Source: Candidatus Nitrosopumilus sp. (lineage in GTDB: Archaea > Thermoproteota > Nitrososphaeria > Nitrososphaerales > Nitrosopumilaceae). From it: a stretch of 33,571 nucleotides of DNA. Below, piece by piece: positions 23,732 to 32,302 of the stretch. Both the position numbers and the translations under genes were made by a program. Under the pieces are notes generated by a model that saw only the letters and a program-made list of their open reading frames with translations, had not been told where the DNA came from and searched no databases. Positions within the stretch are counted from its first letter, which is position 1, and every line of letters starts with the position of its first letter. The stretch spans positions 1-33,571 of the forward strand of contig JACNFR010000048.1 of assembly GCA_014384555.1 (NCBI GenBank), given 5' to 3'.

Positions 23732-24901
23732 TTGAACAATCTTGTCTTTGATTCTGAGAGTTTAAACAGTATTTTAGAGAACAAGCCCGTATCTCGCCAA
23801 GATGTAATTGAGATTTATCAAAAAGCAATAGTGAATCCAAATGATTTATTTTCAGTTGCTCAAAATTTAAGAAAAAAATTTAAAAAAGATTCTGTAACGT
23901 TTTCCAAAAAAGCATTTTTCAATATTGTTAATCTTTGCAAAGATACATGCTCTTACTGTACTTACAAATCAGAACCAGGAGAAGCAAAACTCTCCTTAAT
24001 GTCAAAACAGCAAATTTCAGAATTACTAGTACTTGCAAAAAAATACAAATGTGTTGAGGCGTTATTTGTAACAGGTGAACAACCTGAACAAAGATATCCT
24101 GAAGCACGAGAATGGCTAAAACAAAATGGATTCAAAACAACTGTAGAATATCTAATTCATTCCTCAGAACTTGCATTAGAAACAGGATTATTCCCACACA
24201 CAAATGCTGGAAATCTAAACTATGAAGAGATGAAAGAGTTGAAGAAAACCAATGTCTCGATGGGGGTAATGCTCGAGAATGTAAGTGAACGATTAACAGA
24301 GAAAGGAATGCCTCATCATTTGGCAGCAAGCAAGAGACCAAAAGCAAGATTGGAAATTTTAGAAAATTCTGGAAAACTAGGCATTCCAATGACTACAGGA
24401 ATTCTAGTAGGAATTGGAGAAACAATGGATGAGATAATTGATTCATTATTTGCGATAAAACAACTCAATGACAAACATGGAAATATTCAAGAAGTGATTT
24501 TACAAAATTTTCAACCAAAACAAGACACCAAAATGAAAGATAAACCATCAGCTGATGAAAAATATTTCAAACTAGTTGTTGCATTGTCTAGAATTATCAT
24601 GCCACAGATGAACATACAGATTCCCCCAAATTTATCCCCAAAATCATATCAAAGTTTCTTGTCAGTCGGAATAAACGATTGGGGAGGAATATCACCACTT
24701 ACACCCGATTTTGTAAATCCTGAATTCTCATGGCCTGAAATTGACAAAGTGGATGAGAACACGAAAAAAGCTGGCTATGATTTAAAATGCAGATTCCCAA
24801 TATACCCAGAATATTTTTCTTTTATTAGCAAAGAGTTAAGAGATAAGATATCAGTCATTGAAGATGAGGAAGGATTCGTAAAAGAGGAATATTGGAGATG
24901 A
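23732..24901 (+). CDS. cofG: FO synthase subunit 1, CofG (radical SAM)
   Basis: With CofH, builds the deazaflavin Fo from tyrosine and a pyrimidine precursor. 389 aa, starting with TTG at 23732. The radical SAM [4Fe-4S] motif is Cys69-x3-Cys73-x2-Cys76 (NLCKDTCSYC). It is followed by the CofG blocks VTGEQPEQRYPEARE, HTNAGNL, MGVMLENVSERL and TTGILVGIGET. These distinguish it from biotin synthase-like relatives. The TATA-like box is 26 bases upstream of the TTG. The TGA overlaps the cofH ATG (ATGA), so translation is coupled. This is the second F420 locus of the window (cofD-cofC is at 3-4.7 kb). Confidence 0.94.
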   Translation: MNNLVFDSESLNSILENKPVSRQDVIEIYQKAIVNPNDLFSVAQNLRKKFKKDSVTFSKKAFFNIVNLCKDTCSYCTYKSEPGEAKLSLMSKQQISELLVLAKKYKCVEALFVTGEQPEQRYPEAREWLKQNGFKTTVEYLIHSSELALETGLFPHTNAGNLNYEEMKELKKTNVSMGVMLENVSERLTEKGMPHHLAASKRPKARLEILENSGKLGIPMTTGILVGIGETMDEIIDSLFAIKQLNDKHGNIQEVILQNFQPKQDTKMKDKPSADEKYFKLVVALSRIIMPQMNIQIPPNLSPKSYQSFLSVGINDWGGISPLTPDFVNPEFSWPEIDKVDENTKKAGYDLKCRFPIYPEYFSFISKELRDKISVIEDEEGFVKEEYWR

Positions 24902-26154
24902 CAATCAATTTAGATTCACTTTTCAGAAATGCCGATCCTGTGATTGCCGGAATTCTAAACAATGCACTATCTGAAAAAGAAATTTCCGCAGACGACGGAT
25001 TGTCATTGTTTAATGCTCAAGGAATTGACTTTCATTTAGTAGGTCTAGTTGCAGATGAATTAAGAAAAAGAAGAGTAGGTGATGTTGTATCATATGTAGT
25101 AAATAGAAATATCAATTTTACAAATGTCTGCATTAAACAATGCGGTTTTTGTGCATTTAGTAGAGATTTCAGAGAGGAAGAAGGATACTTCCTGCCAAAC
25201 GAGGAGATAGTACGTAGAGCAAAAGAAGCATATCAATTAGGAGCAACAGAAGTGTGCATTCAAGCAGGACTTCCACCAGACATGGAAGGAGATGTGTACG
25301 AGAAGATTTGCAGGGACATCAAAAAAGAAATTCCAGATATTCACATTCACGGATTCTCCCCTGAAGAAATTCTATACGGAGCAACTCGCTCAAATGTATC
25401 CATTGAAGAATTTTTAAAAAGAATGAAAGAAGCAGGAGTAAATACACTCCCAGGAACTTCGGCTGAAATTCTAGATCAAAAACTAAGAGACAAAATATCC
25501 CCTGGAAGAATAAGCGTAAAGGACTGGGAGACAGTCATCAAAACGGCTCACAAGATGGGAATCAATACGACATCAACTATGATGTTCGGTCATTTAGAAA
25601 CACTTGAAGATAGAGTAAAACATATTGTAAAATTAAGAGACATTCAAAAAGAGACAGGAGGATTTACAGAATTTGTCCCTCTAAATTTCATTCATACTGA
25701 AGCACCAATGTACATCCATGAATTACATGAAGGAATCAGACAAGGCGGCAGTGGAAATGATGTTTTACTAACTCATGCTGTTTCAAGAATAATGTTGAAC
25801 AATTCTATTGATAATTTGCAAATGTCATGGGTCAAAGAAGGGCAAAAAATGTCACAGTTATTGCTAATGTGGGGGGCAAATGATTTCGGCGGAACTCTAA
25901 TCAACGAAAGCATCTCAACATCTGCAGGTTCAGAATATGGCCAATTGTTAAAACCAAAAGAGATTAGAAGAATGGTAAAAGAAATCGGCAGGATTCCAGC
26001 TGAGAGAAATACACATTATGAGATTCTAAAAAAATTTGACGGGGAAGAAGAAGTAGAGGATAAATTAGATAGTGTCACAGATACACAATTTGGCTCTTAT
26101 GTGGAATTGATAAAAATAAACAAATTCAATTACAAAAATCCAAGGAAGCAATAA
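24898..26154 (+). CDS. cofH: FO synthase subunit 2, CofH (radical SAM)
   Basis: Partner of CofG in Fo synthesis; it generates a radical on tyrosine and joins it to the pyrimidine. 418 aa from ATG 24898, which overlaps the cofG TGA by four bases. A TTG at 24892 would add two residues and is less likely. The radical SAM motif is Cys78-x3-Cys82-x2-Cys85 (VCIKQCGFC), followed by FSRD, the GATEVCIQAGLPPDMEGD block, and HGFSPEEI, which are CofH/MqnE/MqnC-type features. No cofactor genes for menaquinone are near, and the neighbour is cofG, so the CofH assignment is firm. The TldD/PmbA-like gene starts one base after the stop. Confidence 0.93.
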   Translation: MTINLDSLFRNADPVIAGILNNALSEKEISADDGLSLFNAQGIDFHLVGLVADELRKRRVGDVVSYVVNRNINFTNVCIKQCGFCAFSRDFREEEGYFLPNEEIVRRAKEAYQLGATEVCIQAGLPPDMEGDVYEKICRDIKKEIPDIHIHGFSPEEILYGATRSNVSIEEFLKRMKEAGVNTLPGTSAEILDQKLRDKISPGRISVKDWETVIKTAHKMGINTTSTMMFGHLETLEDRVKHIVKLRDIQKETGGFTEFVPLNFIHTEAPMYIHELHEGIRQGGSGNDVLLTHAVSRIMLNNSIDNLQMSWVKEGQKMSQLLLMWGANDFGGTLINESISTSAGSEYGQLLKPKEIRRMVKEIGRIPAERNTHYEILKKFDGEEEVEDKLDSVTDTQFGSYVELIKINKFNYKNPRKQ

Positions 26155-26155
26155 C

Positions 26156-27514
26156 TTGTCTGCCTTAGAAAAGGCACTTAGTCATTCAAAGAAGATAGGA
26201 ATTGATGAATGCGATGTAATTAAAGTAAAGAAAAAAATCACAACTGTCAGAATTACAGATTCAGAAATTGTCGAACTAAAGCAAAATTTTGATGAGAGTT
26301 TTGGCATCAGATTGATTCAAGGGAAAAAAATTGCATCAATGCAAACAACAAATGAAGATGAAATAGAAAATATCATGCTCAAGGCGCTAAGAGCATCATC
26401 GAATCTCAAATCAAGAGAATTTTGGAGGGGACTGCCATATCAGGTAAATCATGCCAAACTAGAAGGAACATTTGATGAGAGACTAGATCAGATTTCAGGT
26501 ACTAAATGTATGGATATCGCACAAGACATGATCAATTCAGCAGATAATGATAAAGTGAATACGATTACAGGATCACTCAACATCGTATCAGAAAAATTTG
26601 AATTGATGAATTCCAACGGACTTGACTTTTCAGAAAAATCTACATACATTTCAGGGATCATCAATGCAGAATCAGAACACGGAGAAATACCCGTATCGGG
26701 AATAGGACATGCAAGTGGAAGAACTTTGGCAAATTTTTCATCAGAACAGATAGGCAAAGATGCACAAAGGATGTGTGTCGAATCCATTAATCCACAAAAA
26801 GTTGATTCAGACTCTTATTCTATAATTTTTGAGCCATACTCTGTTGGCGAATTATTAGCATTTGTAGTTGCTGCCAATTTTAATTTCAAAACATTTTCAG
26901 AAAAGAAAAGTTGTTTTTCAGCCAATTATGAAAAAGAAATTGCAGTTGATCAACTCACCTTACTTGATGATCCCCACACGCCAGAAGGAATGGGTACAAA
27001 ATCAATAGATGATGAAGGGGTAGAAACTAAAAAAAGAAACTTGATAGAGAAAGGCATTTTCAAAAATACATATTCAAATCTTTTTGACAGTTACAAAGAA
27101 GGAGAAGAGTCAACAGGTAATGCATCTCGTCCAGGATCACCGATGGGAAGAAGTGCAGAGCCAATTCCAATATCAGCTCCGCACAATCTCAAAGTTATTC
27201 CAGGTGATCAATCCCAAGAAGAGATGATCAAGGAAACAAAACACGGATTGTTAGTTGGAAGGTTATGGTACACATATGCAGTGAATCCAATCAAAGGAGA
27301 TTTTTCATGTACTGCAAGAAGTGGAATTAGAATTATCAAAAACGGAGAAATAATAGGTCCAGGAAAATCAGTCAGAATAATTCACAGCTTGCCTACAATG
27401 ATGAAAAATATTTCAGCCATCGGAAACAATCAAAGAAATGTTATCCAGTGGGCATCCCTGCCATCAATCACACCATCAATAAAGGCTGAAAATATCGCAG
27501 TAAATTCCATCTAG
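26156..27514 (+). CDS. TldD/PmbA-family protein, PmbA-like
   Basis: 452 aa starting with TTG, one base after cofH. The family fold shows in VRITDSEIVELKQNFDESFGIRLIQGKKIA (about 31-60), the central DDPHTPEGMGTKSIDDEGVETKK block (about 274-296) and the C-terminal GLLVGRLWYTYAVNPIKGDFSCTARSGIRIIKNGEI block (about 362-397). No HExxxH zinc motif is visible, so this is the PmbA/TldE-like partner rather than the catalytic TldD; the TldD partner is not in this window. In bacteria the pair is a metalloprotease that processes peptides such as microcins. Joining with cofG-cofH in one tight operon suggests a link, but it could be only shared transcription. Confidence 0.85.
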   Translation: MSALEKALSHSKKIGIDECDVIKVKKKITTVRITDSEIVELKQNFDESFGIRLIQGKKIASMQTTNEDEIENIMLKALRASSNLKSREFWRGLPYQVNHAKLEGTFDERLDQISGTKCMDIAQDMINSADNDKVNTITGSLNIVSEKFELMNSNGLDFSEKSTYISGIINAESEHGEIPVSGIGHASGRTLANFSSEQIGKDAQRMCVESINPQKVDSDSYSIIFEPYSVGELLAFVVAANFNFKTFSEKKSCFSANYEKEIAVDQLTLLDDPHTPEGMGTKSIDDEGVETKKRNLIEKGIFKNTYSNLFDSYKEGEESTGNASRPGSPMGRSAEPIPISAPHNLKVIPGDQSQEEMIKETKHGLLVGRLWYTYAVNPIKGDFSCTARSGIRIIKNGEIIGPGKSVRIIHSLPTMMKNISAIGNNQRNVIQWASLPSITPSIKAENIAVNSI

Positions 27515-27533
27515 TCTGAAATTTAGGCATAAA

Positions 27534-28469
27534 TTACTTGAAAAGCGTGACTGCAAGATAGGCAACATATCCAACGGTAAGACAAATCCCCATAACCCTA
27601 CCAATAAATCCAGTTTTTAGTGCAATCAATAATGATAAACTGAATATGATCATGATTGCATAGTCAACATAAACATCAGCACCCACCATCACTCCACCAA
27701 GGGCTGCACCAACTCCCATAATCATCAAAATATTGTAAATGTTACTTCCAATGATATTGCCAACTCCAATATCTGCATGACCCTTTCTTATTGCAATGAC
27801 AGATGTGATTAATTCCGGAAGAGATGTTCCAATTGCAATAACAGTTAATCCGATTATTTTTTCAGACAAGCCAAATTCTTTTGCCAAAATTACTGCATTG
27901 TCAACTGTAAGTATAGCACCGACATATAACAAGACAACGCCAATTCCAATCAATCCAGCAGATTTTAGATAAACATTATTTGCACCCTGTTCAATTTTTT
28001 CTTTGTTTTCTGCTCTTTGCTTCATGGCATCTTTGAATGTGTAATATCCAAACACTGTCAATCCAGCAAGTAACAAAATACCATCATATTGAGAAATCTC
28101 CCCATCAATTGAAATTAAAATTAAAAGTACTGAAACACCGAGCATGATTGGGATTTCTTTTTTTAGAATAGATTTAGATACTGCAAGGGGAACAATGATT
28201 GCTGCAATTCCTATAACCATTCCAACATTTGCAATGTTACTTCCAATGATATTTCCAAGAATTATTGCACTGTGCTCCCCAGCTGCTGCAACACTTGCTG
28301 CAAGTTCAGGAGTTGATGTGCCATATGCTACAATAGTCATACCGATTACCAAATTACTAATACGGAATTTTCTTGCAATTGCCACACCGCCACTAACTAA
28401 CCAGTTACCACCAAAACACAGCATAACTAATCCAACTACAGTCAGTATGGCACTTATTGCAATTTCCAC
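27534..28469 (-). CDS. Ca2+/Na+ (CaCA family) exchanger, YrbG-like
   Basis: A 311-aa protein with ten hydrophobic segments arranged as two inverted halves. Each half has the alpha-repeat motif: AYGTSTPELAAS with GNIIGSNIAN (first half, about residues 48-81) and AIGTSLPELITS with GNIIGSNIYN (second half, about 212-245). The Glu in each PEL and the Asn of GSN line the ion site in this family. It exports Ca2+ in exchange for Na+ or H+ in characterised relatives. It is convergent with the PmbA-like gene, with a 19-base gap, and single. The motifs are intact. Confidence 0.93.
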   Translation of the reverse strand: MEIAISAILTVVGLVMLCFGGNWLVSGGVAIARKFRISNLVIGMTIVAYGTSTPELAASVAAAGEHSAIILGNIIGSNIANVGMVIGIAAIIVPLAVSKSILKKEIPIMLGVSVLLILISIDGEISQYDGILLLAGLTVFGYYTFKDAMKQRAENKEKIEQGANNVYLKSAGLIGIGVVLLYVGAILTVDNAVILAKEFGLSEKIIGLTVIAIGTSLPELITSVIAIRKGHADIGVGNIIGSNIYNILMIMGVGAALGGVMVGADVYVDYAIMIIFSLSLLIALKTGFIGRVMGICLTVGYVAYLAVTLFK

Positions 28470-28634
28470 AAATTGGATTTGGGTTTTGGCTGTTTAAATC
28501 AGGTGATATGCTATAATTTCACAATTCAAACAATTCAAGCTAATTGTAAAAACAGCCGATCTAGTCACGATCAGGTGTAAAAAAACAAGCTGAGAAGATC
28601 AACAAAAATCATGTCAAACACTAATAAGGTAATG

Positions 28635-28651
28635 TACCGTACTATACGGTA
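28635..28651. promoter_or_regulatory. Inverted-repeat operator at the winged-helix gene start
   Basis: TACCGT-ACTAT-ACGGTA, 6-bp arms around a 5-base spacer, ending three bases before the ATG at 28654. A TATA-like CTAATAAG (28621-28628) is about 29 bases before the ATG. The repeat therefore lies between the TATA box and the start of a leaderless mRNA, the ideal place for a repressor. Autoregulation by the downstream gene product is inference. Confidence 0.55.
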
Positions 28652-28653
28652 TA

Positions 28654-29007
28654 ATGAGAGCAAGACTAACCTATGTACCACTAGAAGTGGCAGACCAGTT
28701 TGGGGATTTCATCATACAAAGAGATGAGCAAATACTAGACGCAGTAAAAGCAAGGACAAAAGATTACAGTACGTTATCTTTATTGAAATTGTTATACCAA
28801 CTAAGAGGCAACCCCATGACATTCTCTGATTTGTATTCAAAGTCAAAGATTAGAATGAAAAAATCATTTCTAAATTATTTGCACTTGTGTGTAGATTACA
28901 AATTCATCAGCAAAGAAGCAGTGGGAGCAAATGTCATCTATACCATTACAGACAAGGGAAGAATTATGTTGGATTTATTTATGCAAAAAAATAACTACGT
29001 AGCATAA
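28654..29007 (+). CDS. Winged-helix transcriptional regulator
   Basis: 117 aa, single domain. Residues about 40-110 form a winged helix-turn-helix: LSLLKLLYQLRGNPMTFSDL (helix 1-2), YSKSKIRMKKSFLNYLHLCV (recognition helix region), then the wing VIYTITDKGRIMLDLF. It resembles the many small ArsR/PadR/MarR-like wHTH proteins of Thaumarchaeota, with no ligand domain or Cys site visible. It has a strong inverted repeat right before its start. It diverges from the Ca2+ exchanger, so it may control that gene too. An unusual N-terminal helix (about 8-35) may help it dimerise. Confidence 0.78.
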   Translation: MRARLTYVPLEVADQFGDFIIQRDEQILDAVKARTKDYSTLSLLKLLYQLRGNPMTFSDLYSKSKIRMKKSFLNYLHLCVDYKFISKEAVGANVIYTITDKGRIMLDLFMQKNNYVA

Positions 29008-29129
29008 TTCCCTATTCTTTTATTTTCAATAAATTTAGAATCAATTAGATTTTTCCACACCTAAAGGAACCCATCCACCACTTAATGCAGGTGACAAAAG
29101 TAATTAATCAGAACAAATCGACGTAAGCA

Positions 29130-29855
29130 GTGCAAAAAGAATTTCCTGAAGCTGAAGTCTTTGAAATCAAAAAAAGAGAATTAAAGAGTCCAATAATTTT
29201 TGCAGGATTTGTTGGAGCAGGCCTAGTAGGACCAGTTGCAATCAATCACATCATTACAGAATTAGAAATGGAGGAAATAGCAGTGATGAGATCAAAGTAT
29301 CTTCCACCATCAACAGTATTCATGAGAGGTAGATTACGACATCCTTTCAGATTTTATGCAAACAAGGAAGGAACCGTCTGTGCAATAATTTGTGAAATTA
29401 CATTAAGAATGGAGGGACTATACACATTGGTTTCTTCAATTTTAGATTGGGCAGCCCAGAAAGGATCCAAAGAAATTGTAATTTTGGACGGAGTTGCAAG
29501 CACAGAGCACGATGACAAAGCATACTGTGCAGCAGAAGAAGACCTAGTTAGAACAATGGCTGACAAAGACATCAGCATGATTCCTCAAGGATTCATCACA
29601 GGAATTCCAGGAGGCATTCTAAATGAGTGTCTAGTAAGGGAAATACAAGGAATAACCTTATTGGCCAAAGCAAACAAAGAGGCACCAGATTCAGCAGCTG
29701 CTGCAACTCTGATTGAAGCATTAAATCGATTCTATGATATGAAAATAGACACATCAGAATTACAGAAACAAAAAGACAGAATTCATTCAGAGTTTAGCGA
29801 ATTGTCTCAAAAATATTCAGAGCATAGAGAAGAGATATCCGGTATGTACATGTGA
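29130..29855 (+). CDS. PAC2-family protein (proteasome assembly chaperone-like)
   Basis: 241 aa starting at GTG 29130. The PAC2 fold shows in SPIIFAGFVGAGLVGPVAINHI (about 20-41), then YLPPSTVFMRGRLRHPFRFY and the second half EIVILDGVAST and GFITGIPGGILNE (about 151-165). A DSAAAATLIEALNRFYDMKID block closes the domain. The C-terminus is a coiled coil (about 205-235: QKQKDRIHSEFSELSQKYSEH). In archaea this family includes PbaA/PbaB proteins tied to proteasome assembly, though the exact role differs. The family is well conserved in Thaumarchaeota. It precedes purM by 49 bases and appears to have its own promoter. Confidence 0.88.
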   Translation: MQKEFPEAEVFEIKKRELKSPIIFAGFVGAGLVGPVAINHIITELEMEEIAVMRSKYLPPSTVFMRGRLRHPFRFYANKEGTVCAIICEITLRMEGLYTLVSSILDWAAQKGSKEIVILDGVASTEHDDKAYCAAEEDLVRTMADKDISMIPQGFITGIPGGILNECLVREIQGITLLAKANKEAPDSAAAATLIEALNRFYDMKIDTSELQKQKDRIHSEFSELSQKYSEHREEISGMYM

Positions 29856-29875
29856 TCGAAAAACAGGGCAAATTC

Positions 29876-29883
29876 TTTTATTC
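29876..29883 (+). promoter_or_regulatory. TATA-like box for purM
   Basis: TTTTATTC centred about 26 bases before the ATG at 29905. Confidence 0.4.
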
Positions 29884-29904
29884 ATATAAAATACGCAACA
29901 AACT

Positions 29905-30927
29905 ATGGCTTTAACCTACAAAAAAGCAGGTGTAGACATTTCTAAAATTAAACAAAGTCAAAAAGCAATCGGAAAATTAATTTCATCAACTCATAAACTT
30001 CAGAAAAAAGCCAAGATGACACATGGATTTGGCCACTATGCAGGAATTGTAGAAATTCCTGGCGGAAAACTTTTGGCCACACATACTGACGGAGTAGGAA
30101 CCAAAGTAGTAATTGCAAATATGATGAAAAAATACAACACAATTGGAATTGATTGTGTTGCAATGAACGTCAATGATATAATTTGCATTGGGGCAACACC
30201 AATCTCATTTGTGGATTACATCGCTGCAAACAAAAATGATGTAATGATTTTCAAGAAAATTGTAGAAGGGTTAGTAACAGGTGCAAAGAAATCTGCAATG
30301 CCAATTGTAGGTGGAGAAACTGCAATAATGCCAGATGTAATTGAAGGTAAAGGATTTGCATTTGATTTGGCAGGAATGGTTGTAGGACTATTAGAGAAAA
30401 AGGAGATGGTTCTTGGAAATAAAATTAAAGCAGGCGATGTAATTATTGGAGTAAACAGTTCAGGTATTCATTCAAACGGATACTCACTTGCAAGAAAGGC
30501 ACTATTGACAAAATATTCTGTAAAAGACAAAGTCAAAGGAGTCGGAGTTATTGGTGATGCCTTACTCAAACCAACTGAAATCTATACAAAACCAGTCCTC
30601 GAGATTAATCAAAAATGCAAAGTTAATGGATTTGCGCACATTACAGGCGGTGCATTTACCAAATTATTACGCCTCAAAAACATTGGCTATGAGATAGACT
30701 CACTACCAAAAATCCCACCAATTATGGGATTAGTAGAAGAACAAGGAGTAAAACCAGAAGAAATGTACAAGACGTTTAACATGGGTGTTGGATTCTGCGT
30801 GGTTGCACCAAAAGATCAAGTAACTAGAATCAAATCAATATTCAAAAAACATAAGATCTCAAGTCAAGAGATAGGACAAATCATTTCAAAGAAAGGTGTT
30901 TTTGTAAATTCAACAAAAATTGCTTAA
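29905..30927 (+). CDS. purM: Phosphoribosylformylglycinamidine cyclo-ligase PurM
   Basis: Closes the imidazole ring to form AIR in purine synthesis. 340 aa, the normal length. The start MALTYKKAGVDISK and the ATP/substrate segments THTDGVGTK (about 58-66), MNVNDIICIGATPISFVDYIA (about 87-107) and GGETAIMPD (about 136-144) are all present. The C-terminal domain carries GVNSSGIHSNGYSLAR, FAHITGGAFTKLLRL and NMGVGFCVVAP. All match the PurM/AIRS fold. It has a TATA-like box 26 bases upstream and stands alone; no other pur genes are in the window. Confidence 0.96.
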   Translation: MALTYKKAGVDISKIKQSQKAIGKLISSTHKLQKKAKMTHGFGHYAGIVEIPGGKLLATHTDGVGTKVVIANMMKKYNTIGIDCVAMNVNDIICIGATPISFVDYIAANKNDVMIFKKIVEGLVTGAKKSAMPIVGGETAIMPDVIEGKGFAFDLAGMVVGLLEKKEMVLGNKIKAGDVIIGVNSSGIHSNGYSLARKALLTKYSVKDKVKGVGVIGDALLKPTEIYTKPVLEINQKCKVNGFAHITGGAFTKLLRLKNIGYEIDSLPKIPPIMGLVEEQGVKPEEMYKTFNMGVGFCVVAPKDQVTRIKSIFKKHKISSQEIGQIISKKGVFVNSTKIA

Positions 30928-30964
30928 TTTAACAACAGCAAAATAATTTTCGACTCGATATCAC

Positions 30965-30972
30965 CTTATATG
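30965..30972 (+). promoter_or_regulatory. TATA-like box for the antiporter gene
   Basis: CTTATATG about 34 bases before the ATG at 31002. An AGG a few bases before the ATG may serve as a weak ribosome site in a short leader. Confidence 0.35.
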
Positions 30973-31001
30973 ACAGATTTCTCAGTATTTATCAGGAAAA
31001 G

Positions 31002-32255
31002 ATGGCAGAAGCACAATTCATTGAAACAATCATCGGTGTAGGAATTCTTCTGTTTGCAGCCAAATTAATGGCAGAACTTTTCCTTAGACTAAAACTTCCA
31101 ATCGTTTTAGGAGAATTATTAGCTGGAATGATCGTAGGCCCATTTGCATTAGGGGCATTTTTTGTAGTTGATGGAAGACAACTACTCCACATCAATGAAG
31201 AAATCAAAATTCTTGGAGAAATGGGTGCAATTGTAATTTTATTCATGGCAGGATTGGAAATGACACCAAAAGAATTCCTCAAAGGTGGAAAGGCATCATT
31301 TACAGTTGGAACATTGGGTGTTGTAGTTCCGTTCTTTGCAGGTCTTGCAGTATTTCAGATGTTCGGATTCGATGCATTACAATCAATGCTAATCGCTACA
31401 GCACTTACTGCAACAAGTATTGCAATTTCAATTCAAGTGTTAAGTGAGTTCGGCAAAATCAAAACTCCTGAAGCCAGACTCATCATAGGTGCAGCAGTAG
31501 TAGATGATATTTTAGCAATTGCAGTATTATCAGTTGTTTCATCAATTGCAGGTTCAGATGGAGGAGTAGACAATATCGACATTACAGAAATTACAATTAC
31601 AATTTTGAAAGTATTAGGATTCTTTGCAATAATGTTAATCGTAGCAGTAGTAGTCATTCCAAAAATTATCACACCAAGACTATGGAAAGCAAAAGGAAGT
31701 GTGGAAGGAATTGCAACGGCGTCGTTCTTTGGTGCAGCAGCTCTTGCAGGATCTATAGGACTATCACCTATCGTCGGAGCGTTTGCAGTAGGAATGGCAT
31801 TATCAACTACCAAAGTATTTGAAAAAATAGAAAATTACATCGGAAAGATAGGATTGATTTTTGCGCCACTCTTCTTTGCAATCATTGGTGCACAAGTAGA
31901 CTTGAGGGCAGTTAATTTTGAAATTTTAATGATTAGTGCAGTTGTAATCATAGTGGCAGTTGTAACAAAGTTGTTCGGATGTGGATTACCTGCAATGTTG
32001 TTTTTGAAAAGCAAACAACAAGGAATGAGAGTTGGAATTGGAATGATTTCAAGAGGAGAAGTAGGATTGATTGTAGCAGGGGTAGGAGTCACAGCAGGAA
32101 TTCTCACATCAGAAGTATACTCTACAATTGTAATCATGGTGGCAGTAACGACTATCATCACACCAATTTGGCTAAAAATGGAATACAGGAAAGAGCAGAA
32201 AAAAGGTGACGATAACTCTGCATCTGAAAAAAGCACAGAAGGAAAGATAGAATAA
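31002..32255 (+). CDS. Cation/proton antiporter, CPA2 (KefB/NapA-like)
   Basis: A 417-aa membrane protein with about 12 transmembrane helices. It has the CPA2 core: LPIVLGELLAGMIVGP (about 33-48), FMAGLEM (about 81-87), ATALTATSIAISIQVLSE (unwound helix region, about 132-149), and the ion-binding pair Asp168-Asp169 in VVDDILAIAVL. The double Asp is typical of electrogenic Na+/H+ antiporters such as NapA rather than K+-selective members with a single acid. The C-terminus is a short charged tail (MEYRKEQKKGDDNSASEKSTE) without a TrkA-N or other regulatory domain. The lysine-rich protein gene follows 47 bases downstream on the same strand. Confidence 0.93.
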   Translation: MAEAQFIETIIGVGILLFAAKLMAELFLRLKLPIVLGELLAGMIVGPFALGAFFVVDGRQLLHINEEIKILGEMGAIVILFMAGLEMTPKEFLKGGKASFTVGTLGVVVPFFAGLAVFQMFGFDALQSMLIATALTATSIAISIQVLSEFGKIKTPEARLIIGAAVVDDILAIAVLSVVSSIAGSDGGVDNIDITEITITILKVLGFFAIMLIVAVVVIPKIITPRLWKAKGSVEGIATASFFGAAALAGSIGLSPIVGAFAVGMALSTTKVFEKIENYIGKIGLIFAPLFFAIIGAQVDLRAVNFEILMISAVVIIVAVVTKLFGCGLPAMLFLKSKQQGMRVGIGMISRGEVGLIVAGVGVTAGILTSEVYSTIVIMVAVTTIITPIWLKMEYRKEQKKGDDNSASEKSTEGKIE

Positions 32256-32302
32256 GTTATCAACAAGTGTTAAATTACATAAAAAATTCTTTAGGTCAAC
32301 TC

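Noticed and set aside
31433-32266. Long minus-strand open frames opposite the antiporter
   Set aside because: They mirror the codon pattern of the membrane protein on the plus strand, are rich in Thr/Ile/Pro, and have no start signals or family features.
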